From contig NZ_CP160035.1 of NCBI RefSeq assembly GCF_040703125.1, positions 2,817,001 through 2,881,000 of the forward strand: DNA of 64,000 bases, read 5' to 3'. Numbering within the stretch: position 1 is the stretch's first letter; the number at the start of each line of letters is the position of its first letter. Below, piece after piece: positions 36,556-44,357 of this stretch. The notes below the pieces were generated by a model. It saw nothing but the letters and a program-made list of their open reading frames with translations, ran no database searches and was not told the origin of the DNA. A program made the translations under genes and the position numbers. Origin of the DNA: Flavobacterium ovatum (GTDB lineage Bacteria > Bacteroidota > Bacteroidia > Flavobacteriales > Flavobacteriaceae).

Positions 36556-36681
36556 GGCATAACGTCTTGGCGCTTGCCGAGGTTGGGGGCTTTTGAAACC
36601 TAGTATTTTCGGCTTAACGTAAATGTAGTTAAAAAACGCTAATTCCACTAAATCCCCAATCTTGGCAAACGGCTGTTGAAC
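36556..36681 (-). repeat. attC-like site B (end of the IS91 cassette)
   Basis: It begins GGCATAAC (36556-36563) and ends GTTGAAC (36675-36681). Arms GCTTGCCGAGGTTGGGG and CCCCAATCTTGGCAAAC pair with a few bulges. The GTTGAAC end is matched by the inverse GTTCAAC at 38944-38950. The loop lies in a 250-bp ORF-like frame that I do not regard as a gene. Confidence 0.75.
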
Positions 36682-36830
36682 TAAACCTTCGGTAGTGTAT
36701 TGGGTTAAATAGCAGTCCTTTGTAAAAGTAAATAAAAACTTTATAGGATGAATAAAAAAAACCACTAGAAGAATTAAAGTACAACAAAATCATCAATCAG
36801 GCCATACGAAACGTACCTGATTTTGAATCC

Positions 36831-37694
36831 TTGTTGGGCAGATTTGAACGCACAATTTCAGTTTTAGGACGCAGTCAGAGCACTTTTTCTAATTACTCCC
36901 GCCATGTTGCTTCGATGGCGTTGCATTTTGGTAAGATTCCAACAGAGTTGGATGTAGAGCAAGTACAGGAGTACCTGTTTATGCTACAAAAACGATCTAA
37001 GACACCTTCTCAAACTTACTTTAAACATTGTGTTTATGGACTGAGATTTCTACTCAAGTCCGAAGGATTGCCTTATGAGTACCTGCATTTACCTTCGATT
37101 AAGCACGAGAAAAAACTCCCTACGGTACTCAGTAAAGAAGAAGTTTGGCGGATGCTCAAAAGTTGTCAGTTGCTCAAACACAAAGTCCTAATCGGACTTT
37201 TGTACGGCTGTGGACTTCGTTGCATGGAAGCGCGATCGGTACGCTTACAAGACCTTGATTTTGACCGTCAGCAACTTAAAGTAGTTCAGGGAAAAGGCAA
37301 AAAAGACCGCTATGTTCCGCTATCGGAGCATCTTATTCGGGTGCTAAAAGTATATATTGAAGCCGAAAAACCAAAAACCTATCTCTTCAACGGGCAACCT
37401 GTAGAACGCGCAGGTGGAGACTTTGACTCTCGTTATTCCCAACGTGGCGTGCAATGGGCAGTCAAACAAGCTAGTAAAGCTGCTGGAATCACCAAAGAGG
37501 TTTGCGTACATACGCTCCGACACACTTTTGCCACGCACTTACTCGAGGATGGACTTGATATTGTGAGCCTAAAAAACCTTTTGGGACACGAACAAATCGA
37601 GACTACGATGGAATACCTGCATATCGCTCAACTCGACACCCAAAAAGCTTTTAGTCCGCTCGATACCTTGTTTGCCAAGTGCGGCAAGAAGTAG
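36831..37694 (+). CDS. Tyrosine recombinase of the IS91-type unit, frameshifted N-terminus
   Basis: A 287-residue recombinase from a TTG at 36831. Catalytic residues: Arg in YGCGLRCMEARSVRL, HxxR in HTLRHTFATHLLEDG, His/Tyr in LLGHEQIETTMEYLHIAQ. The true start is probably the ATG at 36748: from there the peptide MNKKKPLEELKYNKIINQ... would join this frame if the A8 run at 36754-36761 had nine As. So there is a one-base deletion, or slippage on the A-run restores the frame. Enzymes of this type accompany IS91 transposases in Bacteroidota. Its C-terminus (FSPLDTL) resembles that of the integrase at 44358. Confidence 0.8.
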   Translation: MLGRFERTISVLGRSQSTFSNYSRHVASMALHFGKIPTELDVEQVQEYLFMLQKRSKTPSQTYFKHCVYGLRFLLKSEGLPYEYLHLPSIKHEKKLPTVLSKEEVWRMLKSCQLLKHKVLIGLLYGCGLRCMEARSVRLQDLDFDRQQLKVVQGKGKKDRYVPLSEHLIRVLKVYIEAEKPKTYLFNGQPVERAGGDFDSRYSQRGVQWAVKQASKAAGITKEVCVHTLRHTFATHLLEDGLDIVSLKNLLGHEQIETTMEYLHIAQLDTQKAFSPLDTLFAKCGKK

Positions 37695-38788
37695 CCCATG
37701 TACTAGAAAAACTCGGGACAAAGATTGATGATTTAGGACTCAACAGTTGGCAACTGCGCACCTTATCGGCAGTTCGTAGGTGCAGAACGGCAGCTTTGGG
37801 AGGTCATATTGACGCTTGTGATTCCTGCGGAAACATCAGCATAAGCTACAACTCCTGCCGCAATCGGCATTGTCCTAAATGTCAAGGCAAAAACCGAGAA
37901 GATTGGATACAAGCACGGCAAAGCGAACTCTTGCCTGTGCCGTACTTCCATGTGGTTTTCACATTGCCTGAAGGGATTAATCCACTTGCGATAAAGAATC
38001 CAAGATTGGTGTATAATTTGCTGTTCGAATCGGCTTGGGCAACGCTCAAAACATTTGGAGTACGAAAAGAAATCCAAAGCGGAATGATTGCTGTTTTGCA
38101 CACTTGGGGACAGAATTTATCACTTCATCCGCACCTGCATTGCATTGTGCCGGGTGGTGGAGTTGACAAAGGCGGCAACTGGAAAAGTATTCGAGGAGAT
38201 GGGAAATACCTCTACAATGTCAAAGCGTTGTCCAAGGTATATCGAGGGAAATTCTGCGATGCTTTGAAGCAGCGAGATCCTGATCAGTACACCCGAGTGA
38301 AGAAACAACTATGGGAGAAACCTTGGGTGGTATTTGCCAAAAAGCCTTTTGGTAATCCGAATTCAGTTGTTGAGTATCTTGGTAGATATACCCATAAAAT
38401 AGCGATTAGTAACAACCGATTAAAAAGCATTGATGATCAAAATGTAAGTTTTCATTACAAAGATTACCGTCAGAATGGGCAACGCAAAAGCATGACCCTC
38501 ACACATGAGGAATTTATCCGACGTTTTACGATGCATATTTTGCCTAAAGGATTTGTAAAATTACGGCATTATGGCTTTTTGAGTAGCAATTGGAAACGAG
38601 AGAAACTAAAGATTTTACAAGAAAAACTAAAGGTACAACCCCAAATAAAAGTAGCCAAAGAATCGAAAATAAGAAAGTGTCAATGTTGTAAAACGGGCAA
38701 TTTGCACACAATTCTAATGTTCGACCAACGAGGACCGCCTACTTGGTATCTTGGCAGTAGCCAAAAATTAGCTCCCTGTAACAATTAA
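37679..38788 (+). CDS. IS91-family (HUH) transposase
   Basis: A 369-residue transposase of the IS91/IS801 type, moving DNA by rolling-circle transfer. The N-terminal zinc cluster is CDSCGNISISYNSCRNRHCP with CQGKNR. The HUH is in HTWGQNLSLHPHLHCIVPGG. The downstream catalytic region holds YLGRYTHKIAISNNRL with the Y (residue about 235). It starts with GTG inside the end of the integrase gene, overlapping by 16 bases, so translation is coupled. The frame is intact. Confidence 0.9.
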   Translation: MRQEVAHVLEKLGTKIDDLGLNSWQLRTLSAVRRCRTAALGGHIDACDSCGNISISYNSCRNRHCPKCQGKNREDWIQARQSELLPVPYFHVVFTLPEGINPLAIKNPRLVYNLLFESAWATLKTFGVRKEIQSGMIAVLHTWGQNLSLHPHLHCIVPGGGVDKGGNWKSIRGDGKYLYNVKALSKVYRGKFCDALKQRDPDQYTRVKKQLWEKPWVVFAKKPFGNPNSVVEYLGRYTHKIAISNNRLKSIDDQNVSFHYKDYRQNGQRKSMTLTHEEFIRRFTMHILPKGFVKLRHYGFLSSNWKREKLKILQEKLKVQPQIKVAKESKIRKCQCCKTGNLHTILMFDQRGPPTWYLGSSQKLAPCNN

Positions 38789-38866
38789 CGTTGTGGGTAA
38801 GGGCATTTGTGTCCAACGGTGAAGGAAAATACAATAAAACCAGCCTAATTTACGGCTCAAAAAAAA

Positions 38867-38887
38867 AAGAGGACGTTTTGTCCTCTT
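38867..38887 (-). terminator. Hairpin near the right end of the IS91 unit
   Basis: Arms AAGAGGAC and GTCCTCTT around GTTTT, followed on the minus strand by a run of Ts. It could end transcripts from the protease cassette. Confidence 0.55.
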
Positions 38888-38943
38888 AAAATCCCTAAAC
38901 TTGTTTATCGATATCCCCATAGTGGCGGAAGTAGAGCGGTTCC

Positions 38944-39004
38944 GTTCAACCGCGGTTTCATTGTTGGCTTTTCAAGCCCAACGAAACCTTAGCTGTTATG
39001 TGCC
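38944..39004 (-). repeat. attC-like site C (end of the protease/DUF2971 cassette)
   Basis: The shortest and clearest site, about 60 bases like a classical 59-base element. GTTCAAC (38944-38950), arms GGTTTC-A-TTG-TT-GGC and GCC-CAAC-GAAACC, then GTTATGTGCC (38995-39004). The last block is the exact inverse of GGCACATAAC at 40842-40851, the other end of the protease cassette. Extra unpaired bases lie on one arm. It is 5 bases from the protease stop. Confidence 0.8.
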
Positions 39005-39008
39005 GTTT

Positions 39009-40013
39009 TTATTCGTCTTCTAATGTAAAATCTAATATTCTAGCTTTAAGAACATAGCCTTTTTTGAAGCTATCCATAAAAATAGTATGATTACATTCTA
39101 TCGTTTTAGCCAGAAATGGCTTAATTCCGTTATCTTTTCTATAACCACTAAAATAAGTATCTTCATAATAATTCACAATAACTCCTGTGTTATCATAAAC
39201 CAAAATCAATACTTTTATGCCACTTACAGATACAGGAAGATTATTTTTTATTGAAAAATTAAAACTAAATTCGTGACTACAGCCCCAAGCAAGGTTTCTT
39301 ATTATTACACCTTCTTTAATATTAGGCTTTATTACATTTGTTTTTGTAGACTTTAAAGGTTTCTTTACAGTTGAGACTGGAGTTAAAACTCCTAAATTGT
39401 TCATTAATGCTGATAAATATTCAACTGGAATTGCAAAATTTAAGTTTTGCCCTTCACTGTAAGTTGCGAAAGCAACCCCAACAACTTCGCCTTTTAGATT
39501 TACAACAGGACCACCGCTACTACCTGGCGATATTGGAGCAGTAATTTGCAAAACTTGATTTTTATCAAAATTTCGAATTCCACTAATTATTCCTTCTGAA
39601 AAAGTTCCATTAAATCCTTTTGGATTTCCTATTGCATATATTTTTTCTCCAATTTCAGGAATATTTCCTTTATTTAGAATCATACTCTTATGTTTTAGTC
39701 CTGAAACCTTTAAAATCACTAAATCATTTGATTTGTCTATTGACAAATATCCATCTATTTTATATTTTTTTTCTTGACCATTTACTAAAACATAGGCTGA
39801 AGAACTTCCTTCAATAACGTGAACATTAGTTGCTATTAATTCGTCTTCAATAATAAAACCTGAACCAAATCCTAATGGTTGTGAAGTGTTATCTAATGCG
39901 ACTATTGAAACAGTTGATTGGATTGCATTTTTTGCTATTTCAGTAGCAGATTGACTAAAGGCAAATGAAGAGGAGAGTAAAACTGTAAGTATTAATAAAT
40001 AATTTTTTTTCAT
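39009..40013 (-). CDS. Secreted trypsin-like serine protease
   Basis: A 334-residue protein with a signal peptide (MKKNYLLILTVLLSSSFAFS). The protease domain (about 35-200) has the catalytic triad: His in IATNVHVIEG, Asp in SIDKSNDLVILKV, Ser in SPGSSGGPVV. There is no PDZ; the C-terminal ~120 residues (ACSHEFSFNFSIKNNLPVSV onward, with cysteines) look like an immunoglobulin-like/FxLYD type domain. It starts 5 bases after the DUF2971 gene, in the same operon and cassette. The trypsin-like plus DUF2971 pairing suggests an effector role, but I infer no fixed function. Confidence 0.85.
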   Translation of the reverse strand: MKKNYLLILTVLLSSSFAFSQSATEIAKNAIQSTVSIVALDNTSQPLGFGSGFIIEDELIATNVHVIEGSSSAYVLVNGQEKKYKIDGYLSIDKSNDLVILKVSGLKHKSMILNKGNIPEIGEKIYAIGNPKGFNGTFSEGIISGIRNFDKNQVLQITAPISPGSSGGPVVNLKGEVVGVAFATYSEGQNLNFAIPVEYLSALMNNLGVLTPVSTVKKPLKSTKTNVIKPNIKEGVIIRNLAWGCSHEFSFNFSIKNNLPVSVSGIKVLILVYDNTGVIVNYYEDTYFSGYRKDNGIKPFLAKTIECNHTIFMDSFKKGYVLKARILDFTLEDE

Positions 40014-40018
40014 CGTGT

Positions 40019-40795
40019 TTATTTTAATATAGAGTATTTTATTTTTTTGTTTAGGTTGTATTTTATAGTTAAGTCTTGAATTATATCATAAAACCATTTT
40101 GGAGAATAAGGACTTAAAATTATTTCGTCAATCAATATTTCTAAATTATTATTTAATTGCTTTCCTGAACTATTAGCTTCGGAATCCCAATCGTATACAA
40201 GACCATTTTCTGCTTTTACTAAATGAATTAATCTCAACTCATCTTCATAATTATAAGCAATATTTTTATGAATAATCGGATAGTTTAGATTGCCTTTTCC
40301 AATTAAGTCAGTTTCGTGATTTATATATCTAACTTCACTTAATTGTATATTTTCAGTCGTTGTCTCAAATGATTTAATTAAATTTTCAATATTTGAGGTT
40401 ATCATAATTCCTTTATTTATTTCAGAATAAATTTTCCACAAAGCATAAGATTCTGAATTATATTTATTCCAACAACAAATGCAATTTAAGCTTTTAAATT
40501 TCTCTTCGATATCTTTTCTATCCGATACATCTTTTGCAACGGATTCGTCAATATTAGAAGATTTTAAATGTTTTTGTTCGTAAAGTTGTCTATACCAATA
40601 TTCGTTATATTCTAAATTAAGTTTAGGAGAAGAGCCTTCAAATTTATCTTCTAATTTATCTAAACGACAAAAAAAGAGAGATTTTGAATGTAATAAAGAG
40701 ATGAATTTTGCTAAATCCATATATTTTACAATATTGTAATTGTCCTCTGGAAAGAAAACTGGTGCTGTTTGGTCAGTTGGTTTTTCAATTGGCAT
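40019..40795 (-). CDS. DUF2971 domain protein
   Basis: A 258-residue DUF2971 protein. Typical parts are the N-terminal YMDLAKFISLLHSKSLFFCR with LDKLEDKFEG, then CICCWNKYNSESYALWKIY, and YNYEDELRLIHL. The family is of unknown function and frequent in phage-defence and mobile regions. It is first in the operon with the serine protease in a cassette of two genes. The C-terminus has the usual IDEIILSPYSPKWFYD. Confidence 0.88.
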   Translation of the reverse strand: MPIEKPTDQTAPVFFPEDNYNIVKYMDLAKFISLLHSKSLFFCRLDKLEDKFEGSSPKLNLEYNEYWYRQLYEQKHLKSSNIDESVAKDVSDRKDIEEKFKSLNCICCWNKYNSESYALWKIYSEINKGIMITSNIENLIKSFETTTENIQLSEVRYINHETDLIGKGNLNYPIIHKNIAYNYEDELRLIHLVKAENGLVYDWDSEANSSGKQLNNNLEILIDEIILSPYSPKWFYDIIQDLTIKYNLNKKIKYSILK

Positions 40796-40841
40796 AAATT
40801 CAATTTTATGGTTTTATTTTTCTGCGATTTTTTGGCAAAAT

Positions 40842-40981
40842 GGCACATAACGTTCCCGTGCTTTGCGAGGTTTGGGACTAAATTAAGATTTGTTTTTCGG
40901 TTAAACACAAGTTTTCCAAGTACAAAACCAACTTTAAATTAAGCCAAAAACCCAAATCTCGCAAAACATCGTGTTAGTGGC
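40842..40981 (-). repeat. attC-like site D (end of the STAND NTPase cassette)
   Basis: It begins GGCACATAAC (40842-40851) and ends GTTAGTGGC (40973-40981). Arms CTTTGCGAGGTTTGGG and CCCAAATCTCGCAAAA pair over about 15 bases. GTTAGTGGC is the exact inverse of GCCACTAAC at 43813-43821, the other end of this cassette. It lies 20 bases from the stop of the NTPase gene. Confidence 0.85.
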
Positions 40982-41001
40982 TGGTTTTGTTTGTCTAAAT
41001 T

Positions 41002-43755
41002 CTAATACTGTTCAATTTCGACTATTTCTTCAGCAGGTGTTGGTTTTCCATTTAATTGTAATTTAGTATACTTAATTGCTAACTTAGAGTTTAGCTCAAT
41101 AAAACCCCATCTATTCCATCCTTGGTCAAAATTATAAACGGATAAAAAGAATTGATTTTTCTCATTATCTTCTGCAAAAAGAAAATTTGAAATACCAAAA
41201 CCACGATCATCTGGAATATGATAAACTTGAACAATTATAAAGCCTTTTTGAATAAGTTCTTCAATATGTTCACTATCATAAGTAGTTTCTGTTTGATTAA
41301 CGTACCATTTTACTGAATGTAATGGATTTGGATTTAGTTTTAAATTATATATTCTTTCTAAAAATTTTTGATTTTCAAGTGAACTAATACTTTCGTTTTT
41401 CAATCTACTCAATATGTTAAAATAATGATTTGATATGAACTTTACCCAAGAAGAAATAAAATTTTCACTAAAAGTCTTTTTTGATAAAAGTATTTCAATT
41501 TCTTTTATTAATTTATTTGACTCAATACATGCTACATCTTGATAATTTTCTGTGTTAAAAATATTTTCAAAAATTTCAATTGATTTCAAAATTGTACTTT
41601 CGGTATCTTTATCAGATAAACGACTAAATTCTACACTTCTTTTGAGTGCTGAAGCTCTGTAAACGCCATACATTACCTTCCATATTGGAGAATTTTCCCA
41701 ATTTTCAGTTATAGTAATAATCTTATCATATTTGCCTAAATATAATAGGCTTAAAAAGTATAATTTAGTTATGCTATAACTAAATTTATTAGACGAAATT
41801 AACGGGTCATCATATTTTTTACTTAATAAATATTCAAATACTTTTAATGCTTCATCATAATCACTTTTGTAAAAATGATGTAAAGCAATTGCCATTTTAA
41901 TTCTTGGAGATTCAGAATTTATTTTTTCTGCGTTATTTAGAATTTCTAATTCTCCAGTTGTATCTTTTAGTTGTTTTAATATTCTAGAATAATGATATAA
42001 AAGTTGAATATCGTTAGCTCTATATCTTATAGAATCTACAAATCTGGTTTTTAATTCAATTAAATCATTATGATTTCTATTTGAAGGATGTATCGCAAGA
42101 AATTTATTGAGGTCAACAATTAATCCGTGAACAGTTGAATCTGTTTCTGTAGAAACAAATTCATCATCAAATTCAGAAACACCTAATTGTTGATTTTTTT
42201 TTGTTTGCTCAATAATTTTTTCTTTTCTCTTTTTTAAACTTTCAGAAATTTGATTTCTTATTTCAATGTTTTTTGGATTAATCAATAGTAAGTCTCTAAT
42301 TGACTCACTCAATTTATAACTGTCATTACCAAACTCTTCGGTTCTTCTAATTATTAAACTTGTTTTAGATAATTCGTTGATTGATTGAGTAATCTCTTCA
42401 TTTGAAAGGTCTAGAAAATCGATTAATTCGGATTTAGTAGAATCGCTAATTACATAAATTGCTTCTAAAATAGAAATAGAATGATTACTTAAAGATTCTA
42501 TTAAATTCTTATATGAAAAAGATGCAATATCTTTTTGAGATTTTTGTATTGATTGAGATATGTCAATACCTTTATTATACAAATCTATTGTTAATCTTAT
42601 TGCTAATGGGTTATTATTAGCAGCATCAGCAATTTTTTCTAAATCCTCTAATTTAAAATCATTAACACCTCTTTTTCTTAAATAATTTCTACTCAAATTA
42701 ACTGCATGCCTTTTAACTAATGGCTCTATTGGAACAGTAGTAGCTGAATCGATGGATATTCTACTTGTTACCATTACTCTCCATAATAGAGGAAGGGACT
42801 CATTAAATTCAATAAATTCTGTTTGAGAATGAACTAGAAGTGTTTCAAGGTTATCAATACAAATTAGAATTTTCTCGTCTTGTAATTTATTACAAGCATC
42901 CTCGAAATCATTTAGTTCTTTTTGATTGTATAATTTTTTTAAATCTTCAAGGATTGATTCTTTTATTTGTTCAATACCATTTATTGCTTCAATAATTTCT
43001 ATTCCATTAGCGGTTAACCTTTCATTTTTGAGTGTGCAAAAAAGTATAGAGCTAATTTTATTACTCCAATTAGGACTTAAGCTTAAATCTTTAAGGAATT
43101 GTAAAATTAAAGCAGTTTTACCAATACCACCAGGTGCAACAATTGCAATTAAATTATTTCTTACTTTAGAAAGAACAGAATCTAAATCTTTAAATTCCTT
43201 TTCTCTACCTAATAAGCCTGTAATTTCATGGTCAAATGAGTGAGGCAATGTATTTGGAATTGCCCAACTAACATTTGAAATCCAGTCTTCTGGAGGCATA
43301 TTTAAATTTTCTTCAACAGCAAAATTTAATGCTTGTCTAACGCTATTTAAACCAACTTTATCAATTAGTGGATCACTTGCTATAGTTGCAGCTCTGAACC
43401 AATAGCAATCGGGGAAAGGACGATTTGGATGGCTTATAGCATTTCTAATGTCAAAAACTCCTAATATTGAGCATAGCAATTTTAAATCTGTAATGTGTTT
43501 GTTTATTGAAATTCCTTGTGTTGAATCAATTGCAAAATTGAAAATTTCATCTAAATAGCTTGATTCAACAATTAAATTAATATTGTCTTTTGAAATCTCA
43601 TTTCCTTTTCTTTTTTCTCTATCAATTATTGTCGTTTTGCTTTCTTCACTAATATTGTCAAGCACTTCATTATCTAAAACATAATTACCAAGTGCTAATT
43701 CAAGTTCATAAATAATCATAGCACTTTTAATTCTTAATTTTTGTTGAGCATCCAT
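41002..43755 (-). CDS. HEPN-NB-ARC STAND NTPase with TPR-like repeats
   Basis: A 917-residue signal-transduction ATPase (STAND). The N-terminal ~170 residues are helical with a HEPN RNase motif (R-x4-H in RNAISHP). The NB-ARC domain (about 195-420) shows Walker A VAPGGIGKTALIL, Walker B ILICIDNLE and the sensor VMVTSR. Residues about 550-760 look like TPR helices (LRH of ALKVFEYLL, AIALHHFYKS). A small C-terminal beta-rich domain follows. An earlier ATG at 43830 is inside the attC-like site E, so the ATG at 43755 (MDAQQKLRIKS) is preferred. A phage-defence ATPase with an RNase effector is the likely role; that is inference. Confidence 0.75.
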   Translation of the reverse strand: MDAQQKLRIKSAMIIYELELALGNYVLDNEVLDNISEESKTTIIDREKRKGNEISKDNINLIVESSYLDEIFNFAIDSTQGISINKHITDLKLLCSILGVFDIRNAISHPNRPFPDCYWFRAATIASDPLIDKVGLNSVRQALNFAVEENLNMPPEDWISNVSWAIPNTLPHSFDHEITGLLGREKEFKDLDSVLSKVRNNLIAIVAPGGIGKTALILQFLKDLSLSPNWSNKISSILFCTLKNERLTANGIEIIEAINGIEQIKESILEDLKKLYNQKELNDFEDACNKLQDEKILICIDNLETLLVHSQTEFIEFNESLPLLWRVMVTSRISIDSATTVPIEPLVKRHAVNLSRNYLRKRGVNDFKLEDLEKIADAANNNPLAIRLTIDLYNKGIDISQSIQKSQKDIASFSYKNLIESLSNHSISILEAIYVISDSTKSELIDFLDLSNEEITQSINELSKTSLIIRRTEEFGNDSYKLSESIRDLLLINPKNIEIRNQISESLKKRKEKIIEQTKKNQQLGVSEFDDEFVSTETDSTVHGLIVDLNKFLAIHPSNRNHNDLIELKTRFVDSIRYRANDIQLLYHYSRILKQLKDTTGELEILNNAEKINSESPRIKMAIALHHFYKSDYDEALKVFEYLLSKKYDDPLISSNKFSYSITKLYFLSLLYLGKYDKIITITENWENSPIWKVMYGVYRASALKRSVEFSRLSDKDTESTILKSIEIFENIFNTENYQDVACIESNKLIKEIEILLSKKTFSENFISSWVKFISNHYFNILSRLKNESISSLENQKFLERIYNLKLNPNPLHSVKWYVNQTETTYDSEHIEELIQKGFIIVQVYHIPDDRGFGISNFLFAEDNEKNQFFLSVYNFDQGWNRWGFIELNSKLAIKYTKLQLNGKPTPAEEIVEIEQY

Positions 43756-43812
43756 TAATTTATTTTTATTATTTTCTAGACAATATTTTCTTCTGTATTC
43801 GGTAATAAACTT

Positions 43813-43945
43813 GCCACTAACGGTAAGCATTGTTGCAGTTGTGGTTTTGACTGCCTAATATCTTGATTTAAAAACCATAAAAACAAGTACAAAAAATAAT
43901 AACCAAAGCCAAATGCCACAATTGCTACAATGCATTGTTAGGGAA
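43813..43945 (-). repeat. attC-like site E (end of the small-ORF cassette)
   Basis: It begins GCCACTAAC (43813-43821) and ends GTTAGGGAA (43937-43945). Arms GCATTGTTGCAGTTGTGG and CCACAATTGCTACAATGC pair over 18 bases with two mismatches. GTTAGGGAA is the exact inverse of TTCCCTAAC at 44247-44255, the first cassette's start at the attI-like site. Confidence 0.88.
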
Positions 43946-43968
43946 TCGGCTTTTTTAAACTAAATATT

Positions 43969-44229
43969 ATGAATATTCAAGACGAATTACAAAAAATCCA
44001 TCATCAATATGGAACTACAGAAAAAGCTAATTATGAGATACAAAAAATGTTTGATTCTGAAATTAACAAATACAAGAAAAAAGCTGAGAAATGGGATAAA
44101 CTGGGTGATGAAATCGAAAAATATTATGAATCAGAGGACGAGGACAATGATGACGATGAGTATGATAGAGAAGAAGGTAATTTACTAGATATAGGAGAAG
44201 CGGCAGCTAGTGCTTATGGGTATCTTTAA
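43969..44229 (+). CDS. Small acidic hypothetical protein in the first cassette
   Basis: An 86-residue helical protein (MNIQDELQKIHHQYGTTEK) with a very acidic segment (ESEDEDNDDDEYDREE, residues about 57-72). I cannot assign a function. It is the only gene of its cassette and reads against the array direction. Acidic small proteins in such places are sometimes antitoxins, anti-restriction proteins or DNA mimics; this is only a possibility. Confidence 0.55.
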   Translation: MNIQDELQKIHHQYGTTEKANYEIQKMFDSEINKYKKKAEKWDKLGDEIEKYYESEDEDNDDDEYDREEGNLLDIGEAAASAYGYL

Positions 44230-44246
44230 CCGTTCCAACTAAGCTG

Positions 44247-44327
44247 TTCCCTAACTAGTATATATGTGTGACAAAGTCACACAAAGCCACCCATTTATGG
44301 GTGTATATGTGTGATAACTATCACACA
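44247..44327 (-). other. attI-like site with three palindromes
   Basis: Between the array and the recombinase gene there is the core TTCCCTAAC (44247-44255, on the minus strand GTTAGGGAA). Next come three perfect palindromes: TGTGTGAC-AAA-GTCACACA (44265-44283), CACCCAT-TT-ATGGGTG (44288-44303) and TGTGTGATA-AC-TATCACACA (44308-44327). The two TGTGTGA repeats about 43 bases apart fit integrase-binding sites. The recombinase stop is 30 bases away. Confidence 0.65.
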
Positions 44328-44357
44328 ATATTTACTTTCAAATATATTATTTTTTTC

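Larger units (their letters stand above)
36682..38943 (+). mobile_element. IS91-family element with a tyrosine recombinase passenger
   Basis: A two-gene unit, integrase followed by an HUH transposase with a 16-base overlap, fills one cassette between attC-like sites B and C. IS91 elements lack inverted repeats and insert next to GTTC. A GTTC stands at 38944-38947, directly right of the unit and inside the attC core. Exact ends were not determined. Confidence 0.6.

Noticed and set aside
36514..36765. 83-codon frame on the minus strand
   Set aside because: It runs through the attC-like site B and has no protein features.
36675..38950. GTTGAAC/GTTCAAC ends as IS91 termini rather than cassette ends
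   Set aside because: Not fully excluded, but both adjoining attC-like sites have complete arm pairs of their own, as in the other cassettes.
43756..43830. Earlier ATG start for the STAND NTPase
   Set aside because: It lies inside the attC-like site E, so its codons would change with each cassette exchange.
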